The position numbers were made by a program, and so were the translations under genes. DNA of 64,000 bases from Cryoendolithus antarcticus (lineage: Eukaryota; Ascomycota; Dothideomycetes; Cladosporiales; Cladosporiaceae): positions 1 to 64,000 of the forward strand of contig NAJO01000046.1 of assembly GCA_002077065.1 (NCBI GenBank), in the 5' to 3' direction. The notes under the pieces were generated by a model. It was given only the letters and a program-made list of their open reading frames with translations, was not told the DNA's origin and ran no database searches. Shown in pieces: positions 34,307 through 44,820 of the stretch (position 1 is the first letter of the stretch; the number at the start of each line of letters is the position of its first letter).

Positions 34307-37300
34307 ATGGCTCCCAGTCGAGGCAAAGCTAGGCGAGTTCAAGCTGGTGGTCCTTCGATAAGCTCCCCAGCAACTGCAAGCCGTGGCAGTCGCAGACGAG
34401 GCGCACCGCCAAGTGTCTATGGCGAGCTGCTAGATGAAGTCGCCCAGACTGCTGAGCCCGAAAGAGCATTGAAGCGTCGACGAATACTGCGCGAGGTCAG
34501 CATTCCGAAGTATCGTGGCGACGATCTTGAGGTTGGTAGTGCTGGCGCCGGGAAGTCTAATCACGTAGCCAAGACTCTTCAAGCAAATGACCCAGCCCGC
34601 ACCAGCCTGGGCTTCTCCGGCACTCGAGCACCACCACTGCAGACCGTTGATGCATCCTCGGAATCAGGTGACAGCGATTTCGCCTTCGAAGATGTCGATC
34701 TCGCAGGCAATGCGGTCAAGCAAGCTGGTTCAGATTCGGAAGACGAGAAGATCGCAGACCTCGCCATCTCAGTGGGACCTTCTTCGGCTTCGGAGGCGAC
34801 TCCGAATCGCCGGAAGGCAGCTTCAGCACCAGAGAAAGCCTTCCGGTTGATAGTGCACAAAGCTCACTTCCTAACACTGCTCGGGCATTGCGTATTTGCC
34901 AACAGTAGGTGCAATGATGCTATTGTGCATAAGCAGCTGCGAAATCTGATCGACAAAAAGACAAAGTCGTACCTCAATCCGAAGTCTGACTTATCACAAT
35001 TCCAGCGCAATCGGTCATTCATGGACGGCTTAGAGATGTTGGCGAACATTCTCAGAGCGCACTACCAGATCACGACTAATGGCATGCGGTCTGCGGTCTG
35101 GCGGGCTAATGATGACGCAGAAGTGCCTCCTATCGACACGCCACTCATAGATATCCATGAGTCCAGGCTCGCTGCAAGGGACATGCGAGGATCGCAAGAC
35201 ACTGGCAATCAGCTGTTCTGTGCGCTGCTTCGCTCGGCTGGTGTGGAAGCACGTCTCGTGTGTTCATTGCAGGTACTGCCGTATGCCAGCGTGTCTATGA
35301 AGACACCTACGCCGCAAAAGTACAGGAAGCCTGCAGTCTTCGCCATTGCGTCTGACACAGATCCTGCCCTCAGTGATGCTAGCGTCAGTGACAACGGTAT
35401 CGGATCGTCTCGTGGGATCGGCTCAGTCCCATCGGTCAGACGTCGGCTTGGACAGAATGGGTTCGCAGGTCCATCCATACCTAAGCCGCGACCACGAGAT
35501 AGGAAAGCACCTGTTAGAAAGCTGGCTTATCCTGTATACTGGATCGAAGCTTTCGATGCTGCATATCAGAAGTGGGTAGCGGTGGACGCTGTATTCACCG
35601 AAACTGTCGGAAAGCCAACCAAGATCGAGCCGTCCATCGCTTACCCTCTCAACTCACTCACATACGCCATCGCGTTTGAAGCCGATGGTGTTGCGAGAGA
35701 CGTCACCCGCAGGTATGCAAAAGCCTTCAATGCCAAGACTCGCCGTCAGCGTGTCGAAAGCAGCGAGGGCGGCACGGCGTGGCTAAAGAAGGCTTTGCGT
35801 CATCTCCGTCGACGCGGCGCGAAGCTTGATCGAGATCAGGTCGAAGACTCTGAGCTCGCGGCAAAAGAGGCAAGGGAAGGACTGCCGAGCAATGTTCTGG
35901 ACTTCAAGGACCACCCTTACTATGCTTTAGAGCGACACCTAAGGCGGCACGAAGTACTGTATCCTCGTCGTGAGGTGGGAAAGATCAATGCTGGGACTGC
36001 TGCGAAGCCGAGGATGGAGTCTGTGTTCCGCAGACAGGATGTGCTATCTTGCAAGAGTGCAGATAAGTGGTATCGACTTGGCCGAGAGATCAAGGTAGGC
36101 GAGCAGCCACTCAAGCATATACCCGCGCATGATGCTCGACGTCGCGGAGGCAGCGACAGTGAGCATAGCGATGCTGAGGGCAAGCGCACGGCACTTTACT
36201 CGGCACAACAGACGCAGCTCTACGTCCCGCCACCAGTCACCAACGACAGAGTCCCACGCAACGCCTTCGGCAACCTCGATATCTATGTGCCGTCAATGGT
36301 CCCAGGCGGTGGTGCACACATCCGGCGCCCACTTACACAGCAAGCCGCTCGTATCCTGCAAGTCGACTACGCAGACGCAGTGACTGGCTTTAAGTTCCAA
36401 GGTCGACATGGCACTGCAGTCATCGAGGGCGCCATAGTAGCCGAACAGTACGCCGAAGCAGTACACGCGGTCATCGAAGGACTTGAGTACGAAGCTACAG
36501 AAGAGGAGAGCCGAGATCGCAGTATTTTAGCCTTGCGCATGTGGGCCAGAATGTTGAAAGGCCTTCGCATCGCGGAGCGGGTAGCTTCGTACGGTCGAGG
36601 CGATGATGCAGAGGAAGTCAGACGAGAGCTGGATGCAGCCGAAGACGAAGGAGCTGCAGGCGGCTTTGTGCTCGCAGATGGTGAGAAGACTGCTATGCCT
36701 ACTGCCGGGAAGTTCTCGCTCGTTGAGCTTGCGGAGCGGCGGAAGACGCCGAGGAAGGGGGAGCAGAAGGTGGAGATGGAGAGTGAGGAGGGAGAGGTGG
36801 AGTATACGCCTGTTGCTACGCGGTCTACGAGGCGTGGGAAGGTTGTTGTGCGCAATGATGAGAGTGAAGATGATGCTGTGCAGCAGGCTGAGGAGTACGG
36901 TGATGGAGGTGGGGTTCTGCCTGACGATATCGATACTGGAGAGGCTCAGCACCTAAATGAAGATTTCGGTGGTGGCGGTGGGTTTCTGCCTGACGACGCC
37001 GACAATGCCATAGAATCTACGAGCGATCAGGATTGCGGTGGTGGCTTCCTGCCCGCACACGACAATGGCGGTATGGGAGGCGATGGCTTCGTACCTGAGA
37101 ATACTGATGACAAGAGTGACACAGCTCACGTCGAAGCTCAAGATGTAGATTTCATGGCAGGACATGATGGAGACCACGACACCGGAGGCGGCTTCTTCGT
37201 TGACGATGAGCAGGTGCCTGCCTCTGCGACTGGTCCACAAGCCCAGGCCGCCTTGCAACAGCCAAGTCATGATATCCATGGGAATACCCAGGATCGTTCG

Positions 37301-37666
37301 CCTGCTCATCACACCGAGGCTGAGCTCCCTACATCGCTGATGGACGAAGGACTCCAAGTCGCCACGTCGCTATCGACCGACCATCACAGTCCAATGGATA
37401 CCACATCCATCACTTCTGCACCAAATGCTGCAATTAGCACTGGAGAGCCTAGGGAAGCTTCTACAATCGCGAACCAGGACCATCAATCGACAGAGCTGCT
37501 GAACACGGCGCACGCTGACACTTCGGGCGACACAGTCCACATGCTGAATCCGATCTCTGCTGACGGAGAGGCAAATGCGGAAGTCACGGACGAAGATCGT
37601 GGCAGTCTGATGTCACACGATCCGGAGGATGAGGATGCAGAGCCGGATTGGATGGAGAGTGATTGA
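34307..37666 (+). CDS. rad4: DNA repair protein Rad4/XPC
   Basis: Single exon, 1119 residues. Nuclear-type basic N-terminus, acidic Ser stretch (SSESGDSDFAFEDVD), then the transglutaminase-homology domain split across ~185-480 (HKAHFLTLLGHCVFANSRCND; DTGNQLFCALLRSAGVEARLVCSLQ; AYPVYWIEAFDAAYQKWVAVDAVF; LTYAIAFEADGVARDVTRRY). The three beta-hairpin domains follow: HPYYALERHLRRHEVLYPR with VFRRQDVLSCKSADKWYRLGR (BHD1), LYSAQQTQLYVPPPV (BHD2) and GNLDIYVPSMVPGGGAH with ARILQVDYADAVTGFKF (BHD3). The last ~340 residues are acidic and include GGG-F/V-L/V-P repeats (GGGVLPDD, GGGGFLPDD, CGGGFLPA, GDGFVPEN). The protein recognises helix-distorting lesions with Rad23 to start global nucleotide excision repair. 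ATG 34307 is the first in-frame start. Confidence 0.94.
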   Translation: MAPSRGKARRVQAGGPSISSPATASRGSRRRGAPPSVYGELLDEVAQTAEPERALKRRRILREVSIPKYRGDDLEVGSAGAGKSNHVAKTLQANDPARTSLGFSGTRAPPLQTVDASSESGDSDFAFEDVDLAGNAVKQAGSDSEDEKIADLAISVGPSSASEATPNRRKAASAPEKAFRLIVHKAHFLTLLGHCVFANSRCNDAIVHKQLRNLIDKKTKSYLNPKSDLSQFQRNRSFMDGLEMLANILRAHYQITTNGMRSAVWRANDDAEVPPIDTPLIDIHESRLAARDMRGSQDTGNQLFCALLRSAGVEARLVCSLQVLPYASVSMKTPTPQKYRKPAVFAIASDTDPALSDASVSDNGIGSSRGIGSVPSVRRRLGQNGFAGPSIPKPRPRDRKAPVRKLAYPVYWIEAFDAAYQKWVAVDAVFTETVGKPTKIEPSIAYPLNSLTYAIAFEADGVARDVTRRYAKAFNAKTRRQRVESSEGGTAWLKKALRHLRRRGAKLDRDQVEDSELAAKEAREGLPSNVLDFKDHPYYALERHLRRHEVLYPRREVGKINAGTAAKPRMESVFRRQDVLSCKSADKWYRLGREIKVGEQPLKHIPAHDARRRGGSDSEHSDAEGKRTALYSAQQTQLYVPPPVTNDRVPRNAFGNLDIYVPSMVPGGGAHIRRPLTQQAARILQVDYADAVTGFKFQGRHGTAVIEGAIVAEQYAEAVHAVIEGLEYEATEEESRDRSILALRMWARMLKGLRIAERVASYGRGDDAEEVRRELDAAEDEGAAGGFVLADGEKTAMPTAGKFSLVELAERRKTPRKGEQKVEMESEEGEVEYTPVATRSTRRGKVVVRNDESEDDAVQQAEEYGDGGGVLPDDIDTGEAQHLNEDFGGGGGFLPDDADNAIESTSDQDCGGGFLPAHDNGGMGGDGFVPENTDDKSDTAHVEAQDVDFMAGHDGDHDTGGGFFVDDEQVPASATGPQAQAALQQPSHDIHGNTQDRSPAHHTEAELPTSLMDEGLQVATSLSTDHHSPMDTTSITSAPNAAISTGEPREASTIANQDHQSTELLNTAHADTSGDTVHMLNPISADGEANAEVTDEDRGSLMSHDPEDEDAEPDWMESD

Positions 37667-37833
37667 TGCCTGTTCGAAATAGCTTTATCACGACTCGATG
37701 AGATATGCAGCACTTGGCAAGAGCACGCATGTCCTACTTGTCTACGCCGACACTGCAAGCCTTATCGATTGCGACCCCAAATGCTCATGAGCTATACTTC
37801 ATGCGATGGCATCGACTGCCGCTCACGGACGTT

Positions 37834-38460
37834 CTATTCTTCGAATTCGACCCGCGAAAGTAGAAGCGACGTCTCGTATACCCATTGCACTGGCGCCACA
37901 CCAACGTCATGCAGTGTGCAACGAGGCTGCAGATCGCTCGCTAGTGCTACACTCGCAGAAGTCATTGCGAATGTCGGTCTGATCGTCGGTTTCCATCGCG
38001 GTGTCAAGAGGGGACACTTACCAAAGCTTAGACAAATCACGGCATCCATGCTTGTGTCTGGATGCGATCTGTCGACTGGATCTTTCTCCTGGTCCCAATC
38101 TGTGAGGACAATGAGAGGTACGTCGGGCTGTATCCTGTCTGTATTTGAGCGATCTAGTGGCCAATCTGCTGTGGAGACTGGTGAGGCTTCTGGTACCGCG
38201 AAATCTGCTGCGGTGTATATCGAGTGCCTAGCCCACTCATCCTCACTTATGGGCTCCCATCCGGGCATTCCAGAGTCGGGATTGACGCTGCGGAGGATGC
38301 GGACTTCGACGGGCCCGCGACACGTAGCGGGCAAGGCAGGAGTGGTCGGCCGTGGGACTCGAGTTCTCTGTATCGCATGGCACCAGCGTAGCACCGAAGG
38401 GTCGATGAGGGGACTCGAGAGTGACGAGGCGGGGATGTCTCCAGGGACGTCTGGAGGTGA
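37834..38460 (-). CDS. Hypothetical protein, 5' end unresolved
   Basis: A minus-strand frame runs from ~38531 (after a stop) to TAG at 37836-37834 with protein-like composition (RILRSVNPDSGMPGWEPISEDEWARHSIYTAADF; PLIVLTDWDQEKDP), ending VQWVYETSLLLSRVEFEE. It lacks an in-frame ATG, so the start probably lies in an upstream exon. A good donor (GTAAGTG at 38021) and acceptor (TAG ending at 37947) would remove 75 bp without changing frame, deleting a less protein-like stretch. I do not recognise a family. The opposite strand is also open over this stretch but is compositionally poorer (long Ser/Gly/Arg runs), so I prefer the minus strand. Confidence 0.35.
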   Translation of the reverse strand, partial: SPPDVPGDIPASSLSSPLIDPSVLRWCHAIQRTRVPRPTTPALPATCRGPVEVRILRSVNPDSGMPGWEPISEDEWARHSIYTAADFAVPEASPVSTADWPLDRSNTDRIQPDVPLIVLTDWDQEKDPVDRSHPDTSMDAVICLSFGKCPLLTPRWKPTIRPTFAMTSASVALASDLQPRCTLHDVGVAPVQWVYETSLLLSRVEFEE

Positions 38461-38745
38461 GTAGGATGGTGGACATGTTAGAGTCTCGGAGGTGAGTATA
38501 TGTGTCCGGGTCAGGGGGAGTAACGACTAGGTGGCGGAATCAAGGAATTACATGATTGCGTGTCATGGCATTTGCTTTAAGTACGCTGGACCCGCCATGA
38601 TGACTCGGATCGTCTTGAAGCTGAGGACGTGTTGTCGCAGACTAAGTCAATGTGCTCAGGCGTCTCGGGGTTAGACATTTTGATCCAGAGGGCGCGCCGT
38701 CTTATGATTCATGCGACTTGACAAGAAGCAAGATCCGGCACACAT

Positions 38746-40352
38746 TCACCACTCACAATGAGTGCCGCTCGCGATGTCTTTGCAAGACTTGGAGCTGGCG
38801 TAGAAGTCTATCCATGTCAGCTTTGCCTTGTCAACTGATTCGCGTGAAAGGTACGGGTTCACAACGTTAGCCATATATGCCCAAACATCCTCTGCACATA
38901 CTTGAGATTGATATCGCCGAAATGGCTGAGGTTTGAAGCAGTACGCAACGGCCATCTGATACGGGCGTAGTTGAGCATTTTGCAAGAGGCGCAATAGACT
39001 GTTTATATCATGACTTTGAGCGCTGCCCGTGTTCATGCCGGTCGATCCAAAGAGCTCAAATTTCCATTCAGACTGTCGATTCCAGGACACTTGAACGGGG
39101 CAAGCTAATGCTATCTCTGCAAGAAGAGCCCCAAGGAGCATATATTGCCCCGTTTCTGTCCAAAGGGTGGAACATGCGGGACATTCTTGATCCTCGTGAT
39201 TGATCGCCTCTCGGAACACTGGGAACCTCTCACCACTAACCAGCGTTGCATACCGTATGCCACAGCTACAAATACGACGAACCCACGCAGTAGGCCAGCG
39301 TAAATGACCCAAGTTACGATCGCTACTGCGGCGCGTACTCGACTAAGTTCTGTACTCTTCTTCAATCTCCATTGGTTGATCGCACTCAAAGCACTTGCAG
39401 CCTTGAAAGCACGCTTAAACGTCTTCTCCAGTGTCGCGTTCTCGTCCTTCTCTCTGATCAGTTCGAGTTGACTCTGGATGTCCTCCGCTAGACCCACAGT
39501 TTGCCGGTCATGGAAGCTGTAAGACGCAGATACCCAGTGACCTTCGGTGCTAGCGGCAGAGCTATGATCTGTGTATAACAGATCGATTTGAAGGGGTTGT
39601 TCTTCTTTGGTTTTCCAGAGATCATTCGAGATCGGAGGTCGGAAGATCAAGGCCAGAGTACCACATCCTCCCGATAGCTCTTGATGAGCATGTCCAAGAT
39701 CCAACCATAACGGTTTCGTTCTAGTGGAGACGTTCTGCACCATGTCTTCACGGCAGGACGGTGGCTTGTCGCCGTACCTCCTCACTACATCCGCCGCGAT
39801 GAGCCTTGAATCTGCCTCAAGGTCATCGACAAGCCGATTTATCCTGTCAACCCTCTCGTTAAGGTCAGTACTTATGTATACTGCGAACGCGATCTTCCTG
39901 CCGATGTGCACATGTGCCTCGCATGCCTGAAAGGAACCAGTAGTAGCAAATTCTCGAACCGCCATCCTCCACGTCGTCTCCTCAGAACCGCGTGATAAGG
40001 GACTAATTTCAGATGCTGAGGATCTTCCAGTCAAGAGTATCTGCTCCGCGTGCTTGATCTCCCCAACAATACAGCGAATCCGATTCTGGAGTGAGTACCA
40101 TCCATCTTCACCCCACAGGAATATATAGGTGCTCTCTGAGTGGTATTTACCATCCACAGTCCACTTTTGTAACCAGTCATGCATCTTCCGTTTGGAGAAG
40201 TCGAGATGGAGGTGCAACTGTATCAATCGTTGCTTGCACTCTTTGAGTTTGTGCGTAGCACTGTTCAGCTTCTCCAGGCTAGTGAGCAGCAGAGCCACCG
40301 AACCAGTCACAAGACCAAAGGCTCCAGTCGCAATTGAGAATGGCTCGGCCAT
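38746..40352 (-). CDS. HeLo-like N-terminal domain protein next to a HET gene
   Basis: Exons 40352-39287 and 39218-38746 with a 68-bp intron (GTGGGT donor at 39286, CCCAG acceptor), 512 residues. The start MAEPFSIATGAFGLVTGSVALLLTSL is a short hydrophobic N-terminal helix of the kind found in HeLo, HeLo-like and STAND-leader domains. Next comes an amphipathic stretch (CKQRLIQLHLHLDFSKRKMHDWLQKW, then FLWGEDGWYSLQNRI) reminiscent of the HeLo LQ...W..WG..GL pattern. The middle (NERVDRINRLVDDLEADSRL) is helical. A second hydrophobic run (AVAIVTWVIYAGLL) lies at the splice, and CPACSTLWTETGQ and QVCAEDVWAYM lie in exon 2. I cannot assign the C-terminal half. An upstream in-frame ATG at 40406 would add 18 residues. 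Divergent from the HET gene by 311 bp. Family assignment is tentative. Confidence 0.5.
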
Positions 40353-40663
40353 GACTTTGAGGGCCGATTCCGACCTCTGTTGACGCAGTGAGTTGACATT
40401 GATCAACTGCGCTATAGCCTTACTACCTTACTGGTAGGAGAAGCTTAATTTGCAACTTTCATGCGACCTAGCTACCCACCACACTGGATCTCTACGTGAG
40501 CATACGGGGCCAGAAGCACGCCACTACCTGAGGTCCCCGATCGAGCAGGGGAGTAGAATGTACTAGGTTTCCACACTCGAATCCAGAGATAGTCAAATCA
40601 CTTCTGGGGAGTTACGCTTTGTTCAGACTTGCAAGTATCCTCAGCCTCCAGGCTGATCGAAGG
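40353..40663. promoter_or_regulatory. Shared divergent promoter of the HeLo-like and HET genes
   Basis: 311 bp separate the two likely start codons, so the genes probably share control elements. No specific site identified. Confidence 0.35.
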
Positions 40664-43600
40664 ATGACTTTGGACGCTCAATACTCCCTTCTTGAAAGTG
40701 TGCTAGATCGCCTGCTCACGAGCATTCAGCAGTCTACACATGAGCCTCAAGCTGCCCTTGACCTGGACGATGCACTGCTTGGACTTGCATCCTGCCATGC
40801 CGTGATTACGTCAGGCTCGGATGATTCCCTGGAGAAGGCTCTATATGGAGATCAAGTAGCGTATGATTTGGCTCGGTCATCGCTGAATGCAGCTTCCTTT
40901 GCTTTGCGGGAGCTGGAAGAAGACATGGCAAGGACATCGCCTACACCCCTGGAATCCTCGGAGTCAAGAACGTGAGTCCCTGTACATTGCTTCGTCTTCG
41001 CTAGCTAGAGAACCATGACTGTACCCTCTGCGAATGCGGAAGATACCGATCTTCAAGAATTCGGATTTTTACAGTTCAGTAGCCATACGACTTTGATCTT
41101 GCATCTCGTGCGTATCTTTTGTGGACTCGTTGATATGATACCGATATCGCCAGACGACGAGTGGCAGAACTGTGAACGGCGCTCAATCTTGGAAATCCGC
41201 TCCAAGTCAGGCATCGAGAAGGGTGGTGACGAACAGCCTGGCGCAGCGAGCACCACGAGTCCTGGTCGTGACACAGAGGTTCCGCAGGACCCAATGATCG
41301 CGTCAGCGGTCATTCCCACTAGATCGGGAACCGTCCTTCGTTCAAGGCGGATGGAATTATCAAAGCGACCGGATCAAGTACAAAATACGCATTCCCGACA
41401 CTCTCTGGAGCTTGATGATAAATTGCCATCACAGTCCAGCGGGGTCAAGACTGTTACATCCAAGGCTGTGGAATCCGGATTGGGGCGTAATGTGCCCGGC
41501 ATGAATCGCCTCCCACCTCTAACAGGCCCCAGCCAACAAGATAGTCGCACTAGACCAGGTGTAGCGGAACGGCTGGAAAATGCAGATGCTTCGAGTTCAA
41601 TGTACGAGTATGGGCCGCGAGCTGACAGTAACACTGCACGGCTTTTGGTTCTTAAACAGCGGCATGATGCGGACGAAGGTATATATGTTCACCTATTGCA
41701 AGTTCCATTCGCCGATCTTGGGAGTCATCGCTATGAGGCTCTGTCGTATGACGGGAGCGTCGGCGAGCCCAGCCAGATGATCTTTCCAGAAGATCGGTAT
41801 ACACAGCGGCCTGTGGCCAAACCATATGTCCCGGGAGTATCCTCGTTTGCTGATCCAGCAAGGGCACTTCTGGGCAAGCGAGTTCGCGTGAAGCCCAACC
41901 TGTACTCAGCGCTTTATCATCTGCGCTCCTGGAAGAGAGACGTCAAAATTGGGTTGACGCTCTCTGCATTAATCAAGGAGACCACGTCGAGAAGACAACT
42001 CAGGTAGCGCGAATGTCGGAGATCTATTCGAAAGCCAGAAGAGTCCTCATCTGGCTTGGGCCGCACGATAGCACTACTATAGACGCTCTGAAATTCCTAC
42101 AGGAAGAGTTGTCTCAGCTCGAAAATACCACGGACCAAATCCGTGTTGAGGACAAAGAGCGCAGGTGGGAAGACGTCCTGTACCTAATGCGACAAACATG
42201 GTTCTCGCGTCGATGGGCCATACAAGAACTTGCTCACGCTCGAGAAGGAACAGTATGTTGCGGCCATCGTGACTTCGACTGGCAGAATGTGCTTGTTGGT
42301 GTCAAGTCTTTCTATGACAACGTGGGTATCAACTGGGACATACTTGATCCGGACATCTACTCTCACGACAGGGACAAGCTCGAGCGACTGCCTGCCGTGA
42401 GACTTATCGGGGCCGTTAACAACATATTCAAAAAGCAAAATACTCCGGATCTGTACGAACGGGAGCCCATACAAGGTCTTGAGTACCTTGTGTCTGTTCT
42501 AACAGACTACGATACTTCGGACCCACGCGACACCATCAACTGCTTCCGCAACATTGCGAAAGAGGCCTACGTCCTAACTGAGTTCAGGGTTCCTGCGACA
42601 CATGCAAGTCTCAAACCACCAGAGCTCAATTACGAACACAGCCTTCTGGAAGTGTACACCGGTTTCATAGCATGGATTTACAAAGCGACCGGCTGCATTG
42701 ACATCCTCTGTCGGCGGTGGGCATTGCCCGAGAGGAAAGGTCGGGGTGTACCTCAGGAATACCCTGCCCTTAGTGAGTTACCCTCATGGATTCAGACAGT
42801 GCATGAACATCGCATTCGACGACGGCATGGATCTAGATTCGTGGGCATACCAGGGCGTGCTCCCTATAATGCTTGCAATAGACAGAGGGCAGAAGTACGA
42901 TTCGGTAGGGATACTGCCAATCTGGTAGTGCCGATTCTTCACGGTCCTGAACCATCGTCAGGAAGAGTGGCAAAACGTCGGTCGTCTGTTGGACGCTTTG
43001 AAGACTTCAGCCTTCCACCAAGCAACCCAAATAGGAACTGGATTGGAAGACGAGAGCAGTCGCCTGAAAGCCCGGGCGCCCCGAGTAGTTCCTACCGAGT
43101 TCAGGATGCTATCTTGACAACGAAATCATTGGCATTGCACGAAGATGTCCTGGGCACGCAGTCAATCCCAGCTCCCACGATCCTGTCAGCCGACGGGGAC
43201 TCCAGCGCAATGGAATCTTTGAGATCCAATGAACGCCTTGTTCTTGATGTCACTGGTCTACTTGTTGGGCACGTAACATGGTCCACAGATCCTACGACTG
43301 ACGGTATCAGTCCCGCTCATGCGCTGCACAAAATGTTCGGTACTTCCCATACTCCGTACAAGATCTCCTAGAGGTAAAAGTAGTGCCTGACAAGATGTGG
43401 TGGACTCTCATAGCGGAGCGAGGGTTCAACGGGGAGCATGCGCCCGCGTTGTCTCAGACCGCTTGCCGCTATGTTCTCAGACATACCAGTGTCAATGGCT
43501 ACATCAACGCCAATGAGCTGCTTCGAGGAGAGCTACCAGAGATGGTCCGCACTTACCTCAAGCGTGTGGAAGAAGTCATCTTGGATCGTCGCTTCATCGA

Positions 43601-43856
43601 GGTAGAGCCCGACGGTATCTCCATGGGCGCAGACAAGCGCCATGGACTTGGACCAAATAAGTCTCAAATTGGCGATCTTGTTTGCATACTGTATGGCTGC
43701 ACTGTGCCTTGCATCCTCCGGAAACATGCTCATGTGCCAGGCTCATATCAACTAGTCGGTGAATGTTACATTTATGGACTCATGGACGGCGAGGCGATTA
43801 CCTGCCGAAGTGAAGAGGCACTTGACAGCGACAAGATGGTCTTCAGGATCGTGTGA
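40664..43856 (+). pseudogene. Heterokaryon-incompatibility (HET) domain gene with a frameshift in the HET core
   Basis: The HET motifs are present: YEALSYDGSVGE (~41735), NLYSALYHLRSWKRD (~41900), WVDALCINQGDHVEKTTQV (41950 on), IYSKARRVLIWLGP, WFSRRWAIQEL and DTSDPRDTINCFRNIA. The C-terminal block GDLVCILYGCTVPCILRKH...YIYGLMDGEA is also family-typical. However, the LRSWKRDV part and the WVDALCINQ part are in different frames with only ~15 bp between them, too little for an intron. The switch occurs at CAAAATTGG (41945-41952), consistent with loss of one A. Elsewhere a 38-bp intron (43273-43310, GTAACA, CTGAC branch, CAG) restores frame near the end. In the 5' part a GTGAGT donor at 40972 must splice over two in-frame stops (39- or 108-bp intron). 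HET proteins trigger cell death on non-self fusion. Either a dead allele or an assembly error. Confidence 0.7.
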
Positions 43857-44820
43857 AGTATAAGGCGGTATGCTAGCGATGCTTGCTAGCTGAATGTCCG
43901 GGCATGCGCAACAGATTCCTGCGGGTTCGGACGTGCAGGCCCAGGCATTGGGTGACCAGACAGCAGTCGGACCCGATGACACATAGGTGTTTCTGTACGA
44001 GACGTACAGCAACTTCGAGCAGAGAATCAACAGCCAGCGACTCACACATGCGTTGGCGCCACGCTTAGGCGTTCCCGAACAGCAAATGCTGCAAGTCCCT
44101 GAATGGACCTCGCATGATCCACGAAGCGAGCGCCACGTTGTGTCGATGACAAGTGGCCGCCGATCACCATATTCAGTGGGATCCTGGACCAGGATCTCTT
44201 GCGAAGGTGCAGGTGTGTACCTTCGACAGTCGTGCCTGGTGTCTGAAGTGCTACTGCAGGCGTCAGAGGGATCTGGGCGCCACGCGTAGCCATTCCTGAT
44301 GTTCGTATGTCTCGGGTCAAGCGAGTCCGCACAACGGACTTTCAATGTGCTCCGTTTATCTGTTGAAGGTGGGAGTTCACGTTCCAGCAGAGTGCCGATG
44401 TTGCTGGAAACGGTGTCGTCGATGGAGATAAGGTCTGTGAGACATTGACGGACATGATTCTGGTCTGGTCCAGTGCGGCCCGGAGTTCACGGAGCTGGTG
44501 ATACTTGTGATATATGATGGAGCACATGCGGCCAAGAGTAAAATCGGAGGTTGGGGAAGAAGATGAACACCCACGGTCGTTATGGTAGACACCCTTGTCT
44601 AGCAATCATCTCGGAAAGCCCTGTCTCGCATCAGCAGATGCCCGCAAGCAGTGAGACACCAACCTGTTTTTGATAGACTAGAGCCGGGGACAATAGATGA
44701 AGAATACTACAAGCATCGTTGATTTTGTTGGCCTGCTGGACGTCGAGAACCGGATGCTTGACGGCGTTCGATCGAGCTAAGGTATCTCGGAAGCAATATC
44801 AGCAGCTCCCCTCTCCCTGT
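43857..44820. other. Intergenic region
   Basis: About 1 kb. Only short overlapping frames without domain character. No repeat or RNA recognised. Confidence 0.4.

Noticed and set aside
37769..38464. Plus-strand 231-residue ORF
   Set aside because: Overlaps the minus-strand frame, which has more protein-like composition (Trp, Asp, Glu, Pro) and a usable splice pair; the plus frame is Ser/Gly-rich.
39219..39253. 35-bp intron (GTATGC...CCCAG) in the HeLo-like gene
   Set aside because: Too short for splicing; the 68-bp intron from GTGGGT at 39286 joins the same frames with a normal length.
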